Source: Clostridiales bacterium (GTDB lineage Bacteria > Bacillota > Clostridia > TANB77 > CAG-508). From it: a stretch of DNA of 64,000 bases. The stretch covers positions 64,548 to 128,547 of the forward strand of contig DQFO01000009.1 in assembly GCA_003525075.1 (NCBI GenBank). The letters are read 5' to 3'. Under the pieces are notes generated by a model. It was not told where the DNA came from, made no database searches, and worked only from the letters and a program-made list of their open reading frames with translations. A program made the translations under genes and the position numbers. Below are positions 42,816 through 51,525 of this stretch, in pieces; the stretch's first letter is position 1; each line of letters starts with the position of its first letter.

Positions 42816-43158
42816 GAGCAAATTAAATAGTCGCTGGTAAGAGATGAAAAGACTTACGAGAGGAAAGTCCGGGCTCCATAGAGCAATGATGCTAGATAAC
42901 GTCTAGTGAGGGAAACCTTAAGGAAAGTGCAACAGAAAATAACCGCCTCTTTAGAGGTAAGGATGAAAAGGTGAGGTAAGAGCTCACCGCTAATATGGTG
43001 ACATATTGGGTCAGTGTAAACCCCATCTGGAGCAACACCTAAGAAGAAGATTAAGCCTGCTCGGCGCCTTCTGAATTGCGTGGCTTGATACATATAGTAA
43101 TATATGTACTAGATAAATGACTATTTTAAATGACAGAACCCGGCTTACAGATTTGCCT
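42816..43158 (+). ncRNA. rnpB: RNase P RNA, type A
   Basis: Catalytic RNA that matures the 5' ends of tRNAs. It has GAGAGGAAAGTCCGGGCTCC (CR-I), GCAACAGAAAATAACCGCC (CR-II/III region) and ACAGAACCCGGCTTACAG (CR-V). P1 pairs GCAAAT (42818-42823) with ATTTGC (43151-43156). The layout of the specificity domain fits ancestral type A, not the type B of Bacillales. Ends are estimated from P1. Confidence 0.95.
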
Positions 43159-43173
43159 ATAAATATGATAATA

Positions 43174-43205
43174 AAAGGAGTTTCAAGTTTTGAAACTTCT
43201 TTTTC
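43174..43205 (+). terminator. terminator after rnpB
   Basis: AAGGAGTTTCAA pairs with TTGAAACTTCTT around GTT, then Ts. Confidence 0.88.
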
Positions 43206-43269
43206 TATCCCAAATGTTATTCGAAAATCAATTAAATGAATATAATAAAATGTAAATTTTATGTGAAAG

Positions 43270-43332
43270 TTTGCATAATAATGTTGCTAAAATTGACAAT
43301 TAGTATTAAAATATGAAAAGTTATTATGCAAA
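43270..43332. promoter_or_regulatory. 12-bp inverted repeat before the ABC exporter
   Basis: TTTGCATAATAA (43270-43281) and its exact complement TTATTATGCAAA (43321-43332), 39 nt apart, end 17 nt before the start codon. TTGACA occurs between them (43293-43298). Candidate operator or leader hairpin; no regulator gene is adjacent. Confidence 0.5.
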
Positions 43333-43349
43333 AAAGAAGGGAGAAAGAA

Positions 43350-45113
43350 ATGTTAAAACTAATAAAAAATTTTACAAAAAAAGAATGGATTTTGGCATTA
43401 ATTTGTTTAGTATTAGTAGTTACACAAGTATGGCTAGAATTAAAAATGCCAGACTATATGTCTGAAATAACAAAACTAGTACAAACAGAAGGAAGCCAAA
43501 TGAAAGATATTCTAGTAAATGGTGGATATATGCTTACATGTGCACTAGGAAGCTTAGTTGCAGCAGTAATTACAGGATATATAACATCAAGAATATCATC
43601 AAACTTTTCAAAGACAATTAGAAAAAAATTATTCAATAAAGTAGAAGATTTAGCAATGCAAGAAGTAAAACAATTTTCTACAAGTAGTTTAATAACAAGA
43701 ACAACAAATGATATAACACAAATAGAAATGTTAATAGCAATGGGATTACAACTATTAATAAAAGCCCCAATAACAGCAATATGGGCAATAACAAAAATAT
43801 TAAATAAAAGCTGGCAATGGAGTGCAATTACAGCAGTAGCAGTAGCAATATTAATGACTACAATAGCAATAATAATGGTAATTGTATTACCAAGATTTAA
43901 GAAAGTACAAAAATTAATCGATAAATTAAATGGAGTAACTCGTGAGAATCTAACAGGAATAAGAGTTGTAAGAGCATTTAATGCAGAACAATATCAAGAA
44001 GAAAAATTTGATAAAGCAAATAATAACTTAACAAATCAACAATTATTTAACCAAAAAGTATTTGCAGTAATGCAACCAATGATGTATATAATCATGTATA
44101 TGGTAATACTATCAATTTATTATGTTGGAGCATATCTAATAAAAGATGCAGGAATGGCAGATAAAATATCATTATTTGGAGATATGGTAGTATTTAGTTC
44201 TTATGCAATGCAAGTAATAATGTCATTCTTAATGTTAGCAATGATATTTATGATGTTACCAAGAGCACAAGTATCTGCAAATCGTATTAATGAAGTATTA
44301 GATACAGAAATAAGTATAAAAGATGGAAAAATAAATACAAAAACAAATAATGAAGTTGGAACAGTTGAATTTAAAAATGTATCATTTAAATATCCAGATG
44401 CAGATGAATATTTATTAAAAGATATATCATTTAAAGCAAATAAAGGTGATACAGTAGCATTTATAGGATCAACAGGAAGTGGAAAATCAACATTAATAAA
44501 TTTAATCCCAAGATTTTATGATGCAACAGAAGGTGAAGTACTTGTAGATGGAATAAATGTAAAAAATTATACACAAGAATTTTTACATGATAAAATAGGA
44601 TATGTACCACAAAAGGCTGTAATGTTTAATGGAACAGTAAAATCAAATATATCTTATGGTGATAATGGAAAAGAAAAGCCAACAGATGAACAAATAAAAA
44701 AAGCTATAGAAGTTGCACAAGGAACAGAATTTGTAGAAAAAATGGATGGACAATATGATGCACATATGGCACAAGGTGGAACAAATGTATCTGGTGGACA
44801 AAAACAAAGATTATCAATAGCTAGAGCAATAGCAAGAAATCCAGAAATATATATATTTGATGATAGTTTTTCAGCATTAGACTATAAAACAGATAGTGTA
44901 TTAAGAAAAGAATTGAAAAAATATACCTCTGATGCAACAAGCTTAATTGTAGCACAAAGAATAGGAACAATTATGAATGCAGACCAAATAGTAGTATTAG
45001 ATAATGGTGTAATTGTTGGAAAAGGAACACATAAAGAGTTATTAAAAACATGTGAAGTATATAAACAAATAGCTCTATCTCAATTATCAAAGGAGGAATT
45101 AGAAAATGGCTAA
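43350..45113 (+). CDS. ABC exporter half-transporter, degenerate-site subunit
   Basis: Type IV exporter (multidrug/lipid family), 587 residues: six membrane helices (about residues 10-310), then an ATPase domain. Walker A GSTGSGKST, Q-loop YVPQKAVMF and signature VSGGQKQRL are present. Walker B reads FDDSFSALD, where an Asp-Ser replaces the catalytic Glu-Ala; this marks the non-catalytic site of heterodimeric exporters such as TM287/288. The ATG at 43350 follows GAAGGGAG. The next gene overlaps by 8 nt and supplies the partner. Confidence 0.93.
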   Translation: MLKLIKNFTKKEWILALICLVLVVTQVWLELKMPDYMSEITKLVQTEGSQMKDILVNGGYMLTCALGSLVAAVITGYITSRISSNFSKTIRKKLFNKVEDLAMQEVKQFSTSSLITRTTNDITQIEMLIAMGLQLLIKAPITAIWAITKILNKSWQWSAITAVAVAILMTTIAIIMVIVLPRFKKVQKLIDKLNGVTRENLTGIRVVRAFNAEQYQEEKFDKANNNLTNQQLFNQKVFAVMQPMMYIIMYMVILSIYYVGAYLIKDAGMADKISLFGDMVVFSSYAMQVIMSFLMLAMIFMMLPRAQVSANRINEVLDTEISIKDGKINTKTNNEVGTVEFKNVSFKYPDADEYLLKDISFKANKGDTVAFIGSTGSGKSTLINLIPRFYDATEGEVLVDGINVKNYTQEFLHDKIGYVPQKAVMFNGTVKSNISYGDNGKEKPTDEQIKKAIEVAQGTEFVEKMDGQYDAHMAQGGTNVSGGQKQRLSIARAIARNPEIYIFDDSFSALDYKTDSVLRKELKKYTSDATSLIVAQRIGTIMNADQIVVLDNGVIVGKGTHKELLKTCEVYKQIALSQLSKEELENG

Positions 45114-46962
45114 TAATCAATCAAGACCTCCTAGAAGAGGACCAATGGGACCTGGTATGGGACCAGGAGTGGGAGAAAAAGCTAAAGATTTTAAATCAGC
45201 AGTAAAAAGATTAGTAAAAGAATTAGGAAAATTCAAAATATTAATAATAATTGCATTAATATTAGCAATTGCAGGAGCAGTTTTATCAATTTCTGCACCA
45301 GATAGATTATCAAAATTAACAGATGAAATACAAGCAGGAATAATTCCAAAGATGGAAAATGGTCAAATAATAATGCCAGAAATTAATATGGATGCAATAA
45401 AATCAATTGCAATATCATTAGTTATTTTATATTTATTTAGTGCAATATGTACATTTATACAATCAATTTGTATGACAGAAGTTGCAAATAATTTTGCAAG
45501 AAGTTTAAGAACAAGAATATCAGTAAAAATAAATAAATTACCACTTAGCTATTTTGATAGACATCAATCTGGTGATACACTTTCAAGAGTAACAAATGAT
45601 GTTGATACAATAGCACAAACAATGAACCAATCATTAGGAACATTAGTAAGTAATATAACATTATTTTTAGGTTCAATAATAATGATGTTTTACACTAACT
45701 GGATAATGGCATTAACAGCAATATTATCAAGTTTACTTGGATTTATGGGTATGTTTGCAGTACTTGCAAAATCACAAAAATATTTCGTTGCAAAACAAGA
45801 AGAACTTGGAAACTTAAATGGACATATTGAAGAAGTATATTCTGGTTTAAATGTTGTAAAAGCATATAATGGTAAAAAAGAATCAGACAAAAAATTTGAT
45901 GAATATAATCAAAAAGTATGTGAGGCAAACAGAAAGAGTCAATTTTTATCAGGAATAATGCAACCTATAATGAACTTTATAGGAAACTTTGGATATGTTG
46001 CAGTTTGTATAGTTGGAGCATTATTAACAATGAATAATATAATATCATTTGGTGTAATTATTGCATTTATAACATATGTAAGATTATTTACAAACCCATT
46101 ATCACAAATTGCACAAAGTATGACATCACTTCAATCAACAGCAGCTGCAAGTGAAAGAGTATTTGAATTTTTAGATGAGAAAGAAATGGCTGATCAATCA
46201 AAAATAAACAAAACATTAGATAAAAATAATGTAAAAGGAAAAATTGAATTTGATAATGTTGTATTCCAATATGACAATAATGATAAACCAACAATTAAAA
46301 ACTTTACAGCAACAGCTGAACCTGGTCAAAAAATTGCAATAGTAGGACCAACAGGAGCTGGAAAAACAACAATGGTAAATCTTCTTATGAAATTCTATGA
46401 TATTAATTCAGGGGATATTAGAATTGATGGTGTTTCAACAAAAGAATTATCAAGAGAAAATATACATAGTTTATTTACAATGGTATTACAAGATACATGG
46501 TTATTTGAAGGAACTGTAAAAGAAAATATTATATATAATCAAAAAAATGTAAGTGATGAAAGAGTAAAAGAAGTATGTAAAGAAGTTGGATTAGATCACT
46601 TTATCAGAACATTACCAAAAGGATATGATTCTTATTTATCAGAAAATGATAGTGTTTCAGCAGGTCAAAGACAATTACTTACAATTGCAAGAGGAATGAT
46701 ACAAGATTCACCATTCTTGATATTAGATGAAGCAACATCAAATGTAGATACAAGAACAGAAGAATTAGTTCAAGTTGCTATGGATAAACTTACAGAAGGA
46801 AGAACATCATTTATAATTGCACATAGATTATCTACAATAAAAAATGCAGATTTAATATTAGTAATGAAAGATGGAAATATAGTAGAACAAGGAAATCATG
46901 AACAATTGATGGCTAAAAATGGAGCTTATGCTGAATTATATAATTCTCAATTTGAGTTATAA
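45106..46962 (+). CDS. ABC exporter half-transporter, catalytic subunit
   Basis: 618 residues. The N-terminus is Pro/Gly/Met-rich and basic (residues 1-25), then six membrane helices, then an ATPase domain with Walker A GPTGAGKTT, Q-loop MVLQDTWLF, Walker B LILDEATSNVD with the catalytic Glu, and IIAHRLST. Its signature motif is SVSAGQRQLL instead of LSGGQ. Combined with the partner's degenerate Walker B, one consensus and one degenerate ATP site form. AGGAGG lies inside the end of the upstream gene. Substrate unknown. Confidence 0.93.
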   Translation: MANNQSRPPRRGPMGPGMGPGVGEKAKDFKSAVKRLVKELGKFKILIIIALILAIAGAVLSISAPDRLSKLTDEIQAGIIPKMENGQIIMPEINMDAIKSIAISLVILYLFSAICTFIQSICMTEVANNFARSLRTRISVKINKLPLSYFDRHQSGDTLSRVTNDVDTIAQTMNQSLGTLVSNITLFLGSIIMMFYTNWIMALTAILSSLLGFMGMFAVLAKSQKYFVAKQEELGNLNGHIEEVYSGLNVVKAYNGKKESDKKFDEYNQKVCEANRKSQFLSGIMQPIMNFIGNFGYVAVCIVGALLTMNNIISFGVIIAFITYVRLFTNPLSQIAQSMTSLQSTAAASERVFEFLDEKEMADQSKINKTLDKNNVKGKIEFDNVVFQYDNNDKPTIKNFTATAEPGQKIAIVGPTGAGKTTMVNLLMKFYDINSGDIRIDGVSTKELSRENIHSLFTMVLQDTWLFEGTVKENIIYNQKNVSDERVKEVCKEVGLDHFIRTLPKGYDSYLSENDSVSAGQRQLLTIARGMIQDSPFLILDEATSNVDTRTEELVQVAMDKLTEGRTSFIIAHRLSTIKNADLILVMKDGNIVEQGNHEQLMAKNGAYAELYNSQFEL

Positions 46963-46997
46963 TATATAATTAGTAGTAAATATATTTGTTCAAAGAC

Positions 46998-47026
46998 TTG
47001 ACATAAAGCAAACACGATGATATAAT
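46998..47026 (+). promoter_or_regulatory. consensus promoter of the 47058 gene
   Basis: Perfect TTGACA (46998-47003), 17 nt, perfect TATAAT (47021-47026). Confidence 0.88.
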
Positions 47027-47057
47027 TTAAGAATCAAATATAGGAGGTATAGGCAAT

Positions 47058-47258
47058 ATGATTATCGAAGAGATTCTTGATGCACGGGATGAGTGTGTCA
47101 TGATGAAGATCACTGGCGAGAAGGTTAGGTTTAATCGTCTTCGCTCGTTGTGTAAAAAGTACAATGAGTATGAAGATGAAAAAGTTTTTGACCTTTCTGC
47201 TGATGATTCTGCATTTTGGCGGCAAGTTAATCAGTACCTAACTGACTTGGTCAAATAA
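47058..47258 (+). CDS. hypothetical 66-residue protein, atypical codon use
   Basis: Not recognised. Acidic, helical-looking, with no membrane segment. Strong ATAGGAGGT ribosome-binding site, consensus promoter and terminator make a compact single-gene cassette. Codon use (CGT, CTT, GGC, TTC-type and G-ending codons such as GAG, AAG) and higher GC than the flanking exporter and uvrB genes suggest recent acquisition, for example a phage or plasmid-derived gene. Confidence 0.75.
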   Translation: MIIEEILDARDECVMMKITGEKVRFNRLRSLCKKYNEYEDEKVFDLSADDSAFWRQVNQYLTDLVK

Positions 47259-47269
47259 TTATTGACCAA

Positions 47270-47310
47270 AAAAAGAGGCTATACTATGAAAATAGTGTAG
47301 TCTCTTCTTA
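47270..47310. terminator. terminator between the 47058 gene and uvrB
   Basis: AAGAGGCTATACTA (47273-47286) pairs with TAGTGTAGTCTCTT (47293-47306), with two G-T pairs. Confidence 0.82.
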
Positions 47311-47315
47311 TACTA

Positions 47316-49271
47316 TTACAATAATTTTTCCAATTCTTTAATTTTATCACGTAATTCAGCAGCTTGTTCGAATTCCATTTTACTAGCATGTTCAAGCATT
47401 TCATCTGTAAGTTTAGAAATAGTAGATTGAATATCTTCTTCTTTTTCAAATTTATATTCAACACCAATATTTTCAGTTTGAATAGCCTTAATAGAATCTC
47501 TAATAGATTTCTTTATTGTTTTAGGAATTATATGATGTTCTTCATTATATGCTTCTTGAATAGAACGTCTTCTATTAGTTTCACTAATAGCTTTTTCCAT
47601 AGAATCTGTAAGAGAATCTCCATACATAATAACAGTTCCATCTGTATTTCTAGCAGCACGCCCAATTGTTTGAATCAAAGAACGTTCAGAACGAAGAAAT
47701 CCTTCTTTATCTGCATCTAATATTGCAACAAGAGAAACTTCAGGAATATCAAGACCTTCTCTTAAAAGATTTATTCCGACCAAAACATCAAATTCACCTA
47801 AACGAAGCTTTCTAATAATTTCCATTCTTTCTAGAGCTTTTATGTCTGAATGCATATAATTAACTTTAATATCTAAACTTTTTAAATAAGATGTTAAATC
47901 TTCAGCCATCTTTTTGGTTAGTGTTGTAACTAAAACTCTTTCTTTTCGTTCAACTCTAATTCTAATTTGTTCAATTAAATCATCAACTTGATTTGTAACA
48001 GGTTTTACTTCAATTTTTGGGTCTAGTAATCCAGTAGGACGGATAATCTGTTCAACAACATTTTCTTTTGAATGTTCTTGTTCATAATCACCAGGTGTAG
48101 CACTAACAAAAACAACCTGATTTATTCTATCTTCAAATTCATTAAATGTTAGAGGTCTATTATCATAAGCAGAAGGTAATCTAAATCCATATTTAACTAG
48201 AGAGTCTTTACGAGCTCTATCACCATTATACATAGCTCTTACTTGAGGGATTGTAGCATGTGATTCATCTATTAATAACAAGAAATCATCTGGAAAATAA
48301 TCAAATAGTGTAAATGGAGCACTTCCGGGTTCTCTACCACTAATGTGTCTTGAATAATTTTCAATACCTTGACAGAATCCAGTTTCTTTCATCATTTCCA
48401 TGTCGAAATTTGTTCTTTCTTGTATTCTTTGTGCTTCAATTAATTTATTTTGGCTTTTAAAATATGCTACTCTTTCATTCATCTCTTCTTCAATAGTTTT
48501 TAAAGCTTTTTCCATTTTATCTTTTGAGGTAACATAATGTGAGTTAGGAAATATCATTACATGTTGTCTTATTCCAATTGATTTTCCTGTAACAGGATTT
48601 ATTTCAGAAATTTTTTCAATTTCATCACCCCAAAATTCAGCTCTTATGGCTGATTCGCTTTTATCTGATGGATAAATTTCTAAAATATCACCTTTAGCTC
48701 TAAAAGTACCTCTTTTAAAATCAATTTCATTTCTAGAATATTGCATATTTATTAATTTTTTCATGATTTTATCTCTAGAAATTTCCATACCAGGTCTTAG
48801 AGAAACAATCATATTTTCATAATCAATAGGGTCACCTAAACCATATATACATGAAACAGAAGCAACTATAATAACATCTCTTGTTTCAAATAATGATGCT
48901 GTTGCAGAATGACGTAGTTTATCAATTTCATCATTAATAGAAGCATCTTTTTCTATATAAGTATCACTTTGGGCAATATAACTTTCTGGTTGGTAATAAT
49001 CATAATAACTTACAAAATATTCAACATGATTCTCAGGGAAAAATTCTTTGAATTCTGAATAAAGTTGACCAGCTAGAGTTTTGTTATGGGCTAAGACTAA
49101 TGTTGGTTTTTGAACATTTTGAATTATATTAGCCATTGTAAAAGTTTTTCCAGAACCAGTAACACCTAAAAGAGTTTGAAATTTTTTTCCATGTTCTATA
49201 CCTTTTGATAAATATTCAATTGCCTGTGGTTGATCACCTGTTGGTTTATATTCTGAATGTAATTTAAACAT
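47316..49271 (-). CDS. uvrB: excinuclease ABC subunit B
   Basis: Damage-verification helicase of nucleotide excision repair. 651 residues. Walker A TGVTGSGKT follows an N-terminal DQPQAIEYL. The beta-hairpin region has YFVSYYDYYQPESYI, then LLLIDESHATIPQ, VFVSATPGDYE, INLLREGLDIPEVSLVAILDADKEGFLRS and QTIGRAARN. A C-terminal UVR motif binds UvrC. AAGGAGATA precedes the start. No uvrA follows, although uvrB and uvrA are paired in many Firmicutes. Confidence 0.98.
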   Translation of the reverse strand: MFKLHSEYKPTGDQPQAIEYLSKGIEHGKKFQTLLGVTGSGKTFTMANIIQNVQKPTLVLAHNKTLAGQLYSEFKEFFPENHVEYFVSYYDYYQPESYIAQSDTYIEKDASINDEIDKLRHSATASLFETRDVIIVASVSCIYGLGDPIDYENMIVSLRPGMEISRDKIMKKLINMQYSRNEIDFKRGTFRAKGDILEIYPSDKSESAIRAEFWGDEIEKISEINPVTGKSIGIRQHVMIFPNSHYVTSKDKMEKALKTIEEEMNERVAYFKSQNKLIEAQRIQERTNFDMEMMKETGFCQGIENYSRHISGREPGSAPFTLFDYFPDDFLLLIDESHATIPQVRAMYNGDRARKDSLVKYGFRLPSAYDNRPLTFNEFEDRINQVVFVSATPGDYEQEHSKENVVEQIIRPTGLLDPKIEVKPVTNQVDDLIEQIRIRVERKERVLVTTLTKKMAEDLTSYLKSLDIKVNYMHSDIKALERMEIIRKLRLGEFDVLVGINLLREGLDIPEVSLVAILDADKEGFLRSERSLIQTIGRAARNTDGTVIMYGDSLTDSMEKAISETNRRRSIQEAYNEEHHIIPKTIKKSIRDSIKAIQTENIGVEYKFEKEEDIQSTISKLTDEMLEHASKMEFEQAAELRDKIKELEKLL

Positions 49272-49300
49272 AAATATCTCCTTATAATTTTAATGTAATT

Positions 49301-49329
49301 AGTATATCACAAATTTAAAAATCTAACAA
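49301..49329 (-). promoter_or_regulatory. uvrB promoter
   Basis: On the minus strand, TTGTTA (49329-49324), 17-nt spacer, TATACT (49306-49301). Confidence 0.65.
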
Positions 49330-49336
49330 TTGTTTG
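49323..49336 (-). promoter_or_regulatory. LexA/DinR-like box at uvrB
   Basis: Minus strand CAAACAATTGTTAG: matches CGAAC-N4-GTTYG in eight of ten defined positions and overlaps the -35 box. uvrB belongs to the SOS regulon in B. subtilis. Confidence 0.5.
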
Positions 49337-49428
49337 GTAAAAAATAATCAAAATTTGTAATATATATACATATATCTTTAAAAGAGAAGAATTGGATAAA
49401 AAAATTGATAAAGTAAAAGTTTTTAAAG

Positions 49429-49460
49429 TAGAGAGTAACATAATTACTCTCTATTTTTAT
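49429..49460. terminator. orphan terminator-like hairpin between uvrB and tcdA
   Basis: TAGAGAGTAA (49429-49438) pairs with TTACTCTCTA (49444-49453), then TTTTTATT. No gene reads into it on the plus strand, so it may end a small RNA or a leader transcript. Confidence 0.6.
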
Positions 49461-49532
49461 TATATCTACTATTGAAAAAATATAAAAAATATGCTAAGAT
49501 ATAAAATTGATAATATAAAAAGGAGCAATGAA

Positions 49533-50285
49533 ATGTTAAATCAATTTTCAAGAACAGAACTATTAATTGGAAAAGAAGGAATAGAAAAATTACAAAATGC
49601 AAAAGTTGCAATCTTTGGCATTGGAGGAGTTGGATCATTTGTAGTTGAAGGATTAGCAAGAGCCGGAATAGGAAATTTTATATTAATAGATGATGATAAA
49701 GTTTGTTTAACAAATTTAAATAGACAAATAATAGCAACAAGAAAAACAATTGGAAAAAATAAAGTTGAAGTTGCAAGAGATAGAATATTAGAAATTAATC
49801 CAAATGCAAATGTAGAAATACATCAAGAATTTTTCATGCCAGATAGTGATGAAATATTAGATAACACAGTAGATTATATTGTAGATTCAGTTGACACAGT
49901 AACAGCAAAAGTAGAACTAGTAGTAAGAGCTAATAGATTAAATATTCCAATTATGTCTTGTATGGGAACAGGAAATAAATTAGATCCAACAAAATTTGAA
50001 GTTACAGATATTTATAAAACAAGTGTATGTCCACTTGCAAAAGTAATGAGAAAAGAATTAAGAACACGAGGAATAAATAAACTAAAAGTAGTATATTCAA
50101 AAGAAGAACCAATAAAACCAAATGAAAATTGTGAAAACAGTTGTAAAAATAATTGTATATGTCCTCCAGGAACAAAAAGAAAATGCACAATAAGAAAACA
50201 AGTACCAGGAAGTATATCATTTGTGCCATCTGTTGCTGGACTAATAATTGCTGGAGAAGTAATAAAAGATATATTAAAAAAATAA
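49533..50285 (+). CDS. tcdA: tRNA threonylcarbamoyladenosine dehydratase (TcdA/CsdL)
   Basis: E1-like ATP-dependent enzyme converting t6A37 to cyclic t6A. 250 residues. FGIGGVGSFVVEGLARAGIG (nucleotide-binding), DDDKVCLTNLNRQIIA, DSVDTVTAKVELV and SCMGTGNKLDPTKFEVTDIYKTSVCPLAKVMRKELR are family-typical. A Cys-rich insertion of about 18 residues (near residues 205-225) may bind a metal. The ATG at 49533 follows AAAAAGGAG; an upstream in-frame ATG lies in noncoding sequence. It acts on the same modified base as MtaB (start of the window). Confidence 0.93.
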   Translation: MLNQFSRTELLIGKEGIEKLQNAKVAIFGIGGVGSFVVEGLARAGIGNFILIDDDKVCLTNLNRQIIATRKTIGKNKVEVARDRILEINPNANVEIHQEFFMPDSDEILDNTVDYIVDSVDTVTAKVELVVRANRLNIPIMSCMGTGNKLDPTKFEVTDIYKTSVCPLAKVMRKELRTRGINKLKVVYSKEEPIKPNENCENSCKNNCICPPGTKRKCTIRKQVPGSISFVPSVAGLIIAGEVIKDILKK

Positions 50286-50287
50286 TA

Positions 50288-50324
50288 AAAATCCTATAGA
50301 TATATTTTCTATAGGACCTTTTTA
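50288..50324. terminator. bidirectional terminator between tcdA and spoVT
   Basis: TCCTATAGA (50292-50300) pairs with TCTATAGGA (50308-50316), then CCTTTTTA. Confidence 0.85.
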
Positions 50325-50325
50325 T

Positions 50326-50880
50326 TTATATTTCCATCTGACTACCTAAAAATGTTGCTGCAGATTGAGCTATTTTTGTTTCAACTTCATTCATTTTGGT
50401 ATTAGCTTCTTTAGAAAGAAGAATTACAGTTCCAATAGTATCACCATTAGAAATTATTGGGTATACAACTTGAGCATTATATTTTTTGTTATTAGAATCG
50501 TTTTTGGTTATAGGAACAGAAACATTACTATTTTCATTACTTGTATAAATTTCTTTGTCTTCCATTAATTGTTCAAGTTCATCACTAACATTTTGTTCTA
50601 AATATTCTTTTTTAGAACCACCAGAAACAGCTATGACAGTATCTTTATCTGTAATACAAGCTATATGACCAGTTGTTTTTGACAAAGTTTCAGCATATCC
50701 AGTAGCAAATTCAGATAATTCACCAATAGGTGAATATTTTTTTAATATAACTTGCCCTTCTCTATCAGTAAAAATTTCTAAAGGTTCACCTTCTTTTATT
50801 CTTAAAGTTTTTCTTATCTCTTTTGGAATTACAACTCTACCTAAATCATCTATTCTTCTTACAACACCTGTTGCTTTCAT
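50326..50880 (-). CDS. spoVT: stage V sporulation protein T
   Basis: Forespore transcription regulator of the AbrB family, controlling sigma-G genes. 184 residues. The N-terminal swapped-hairpin DNA-binding domain is MKATGVVRRIDDLGRVVIPK plus EIRKTLRIKEG. The C-terminal GAF-like domain spans about residues 60-180. AAGGAGGAAA is 4-5 nt upstream and is predicted to be in a helix (see 50890-50939). Confidence 0.95.
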   Translation of the reverse strand: MKATGVVRRIDDLGRVVIPKEIRKTLRIKEGEPLEIFTDREGQVILKKYSPIGELSEFATGYAETLSKTTGHIACITDKDTVIAVSGGSKKEYLEQNVSDELEQLMEDKEIYTSNENSNVSVPITKNDSNNKKYNAQVVYPIISNGDTIGTVILLSKEANTKMNEVETKIAQSAATFLGSQMEI

Positions 50881-50889
50881 TTAATTTCC

Positions 50890-50939
50890 TCCTTATTTGG
50901 TTTGATTTTTTTGTATATTTTTATTATTACAAATAAGGA
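50890..50939 (-). promoter_or_regulatory. spoVT leader inverted repeat covering the Shine-Dalgarno
   Basis: TCCTTATTTG (50890-50899) and CAAATAAGGA (50930-50939), perfect 10-bp arms 30 nt apart. On the minus strand the proximal arm contains the AAGGA of the spoVT ribosome-binding site. Confidence 0.45.
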
Positions 50940-50971
50940 AAAATTTATACATTTTTTCTCATAATAATATA

Positions 50972-51000
50972 TTTACATTATGAAATTTAAGTGATATAAT
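50972..51000 (+). promoter_or_regulatory. promoter of the 51043 gene
   Basis: TTTACA (50972-50977), 17-nt spacer, TATAAT (50995-51000). Confidence 0.65.
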
Positions 51001-51042
51001 ACACAAGAAATATTTGGAAATAGCAAAAATAAGGAGGCAAAA

Positions 51043-51300
51043 ATGACATTAGAAGAATTAGATAAAGATATAAATAAAAAAATTGCTGAAAATGAAGAAT
51101 TTGTTAGATATACATTTTTTGAATTAAAAGTAAAACATAATTTATCAGAAGGTGAAATTGATGAAGTATTAAGATTAGCAAGAAATAAATTCGAAAATTT
51201 GGGATATAGAGTATATTTTACAGGAGCAAAATATAATTATCAAGGTGAAAATAGAATTGTAGAATCAAATGAATATTTAGTTGCAATAAAAGGACTATAA
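51043..51300 (+). CDS. hypothetical 85-residue protein
   Basis: Not recognised. Acidic, predicted helix-helix-beta-beta, no membrane or signal segment: LSEGEIDEVLRLARNKFENLGYRVYF then KYNYQGENRIVESNEYLVAIKG. Strong AAGGAGGC ribosome-binding site and its own promoter. Composition is normal for the genome. It could be an uncharacterised conserved sporulation-era gene; that is only a guess from its neighbour spoVT. Confidence 0.65.
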   Translation: MTLEELDKDINKKIAENEEFVRYTFFELKVKHNLSEGEIDEVLRLARNKFENLGYRVYFTGAKYNYQGENRIVESNEYLVAIKGL

Positions 51301-51326
51301 AAAAATAAAAAAATTTTTAAAAAGTA

Positions 51327-51355
51327 TTGACAAAAAAATAAAATTGGTTTATACT
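51327..51355 (+). promoter_or_regulatory. tRNA-Met promoter
   Basis: TTGACA (51327-51332), 17-nt spacer, TATACT (51350-51355). A hairpin TCTGTG/CACAGA (51361-51391) lies in the leader. Confidence 0.72.
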
Positions 51356-51401
51356 TAGTTCTGTGCTAAGGAGATAACACTTAACACAGAATATACAACA
51401 T

Positions 51402-51478
51402 GCTCCCATAGCTCAGTTGGTCAGAGCAACCGGCTCATAACCGGTGGGTCCTAGGTTCAAGTCCTAGTGGGAGCACCA
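51402..51478 (+). tRNA. tRNA-Met (CAT anticodon)
   Basis: 77 nt with encoded CCA. Acceptor GCTCCCA/TGGGAGC, anticodon stem ACCGG/CCGGT with loop CTCATAA, T arm GTTCAAGTC. The anticodon CAT also occurs in initiator tRNA-fMet and in lysidine-modified tRNA-Ile2. The paired first acceptor position excludes an initiator; the Met versus Ile2 choice is not certain. Confidence 0.9.
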
Positions 51479-51485
51479 TATCATA

Positions 51486-51517
51486 AGAAGAATATCGCTT
51501 TTAGATATTCTTTTTTT
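51486..51517 (+). terminator. terminator after tRNA-Met
   Basis: AAGAATATC (51488-51496) pairs with GATATTCTT (51504-51512), then seven Ts. Confidence 0.88.
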
Positions 51518-51525
51518 ATTATGTA

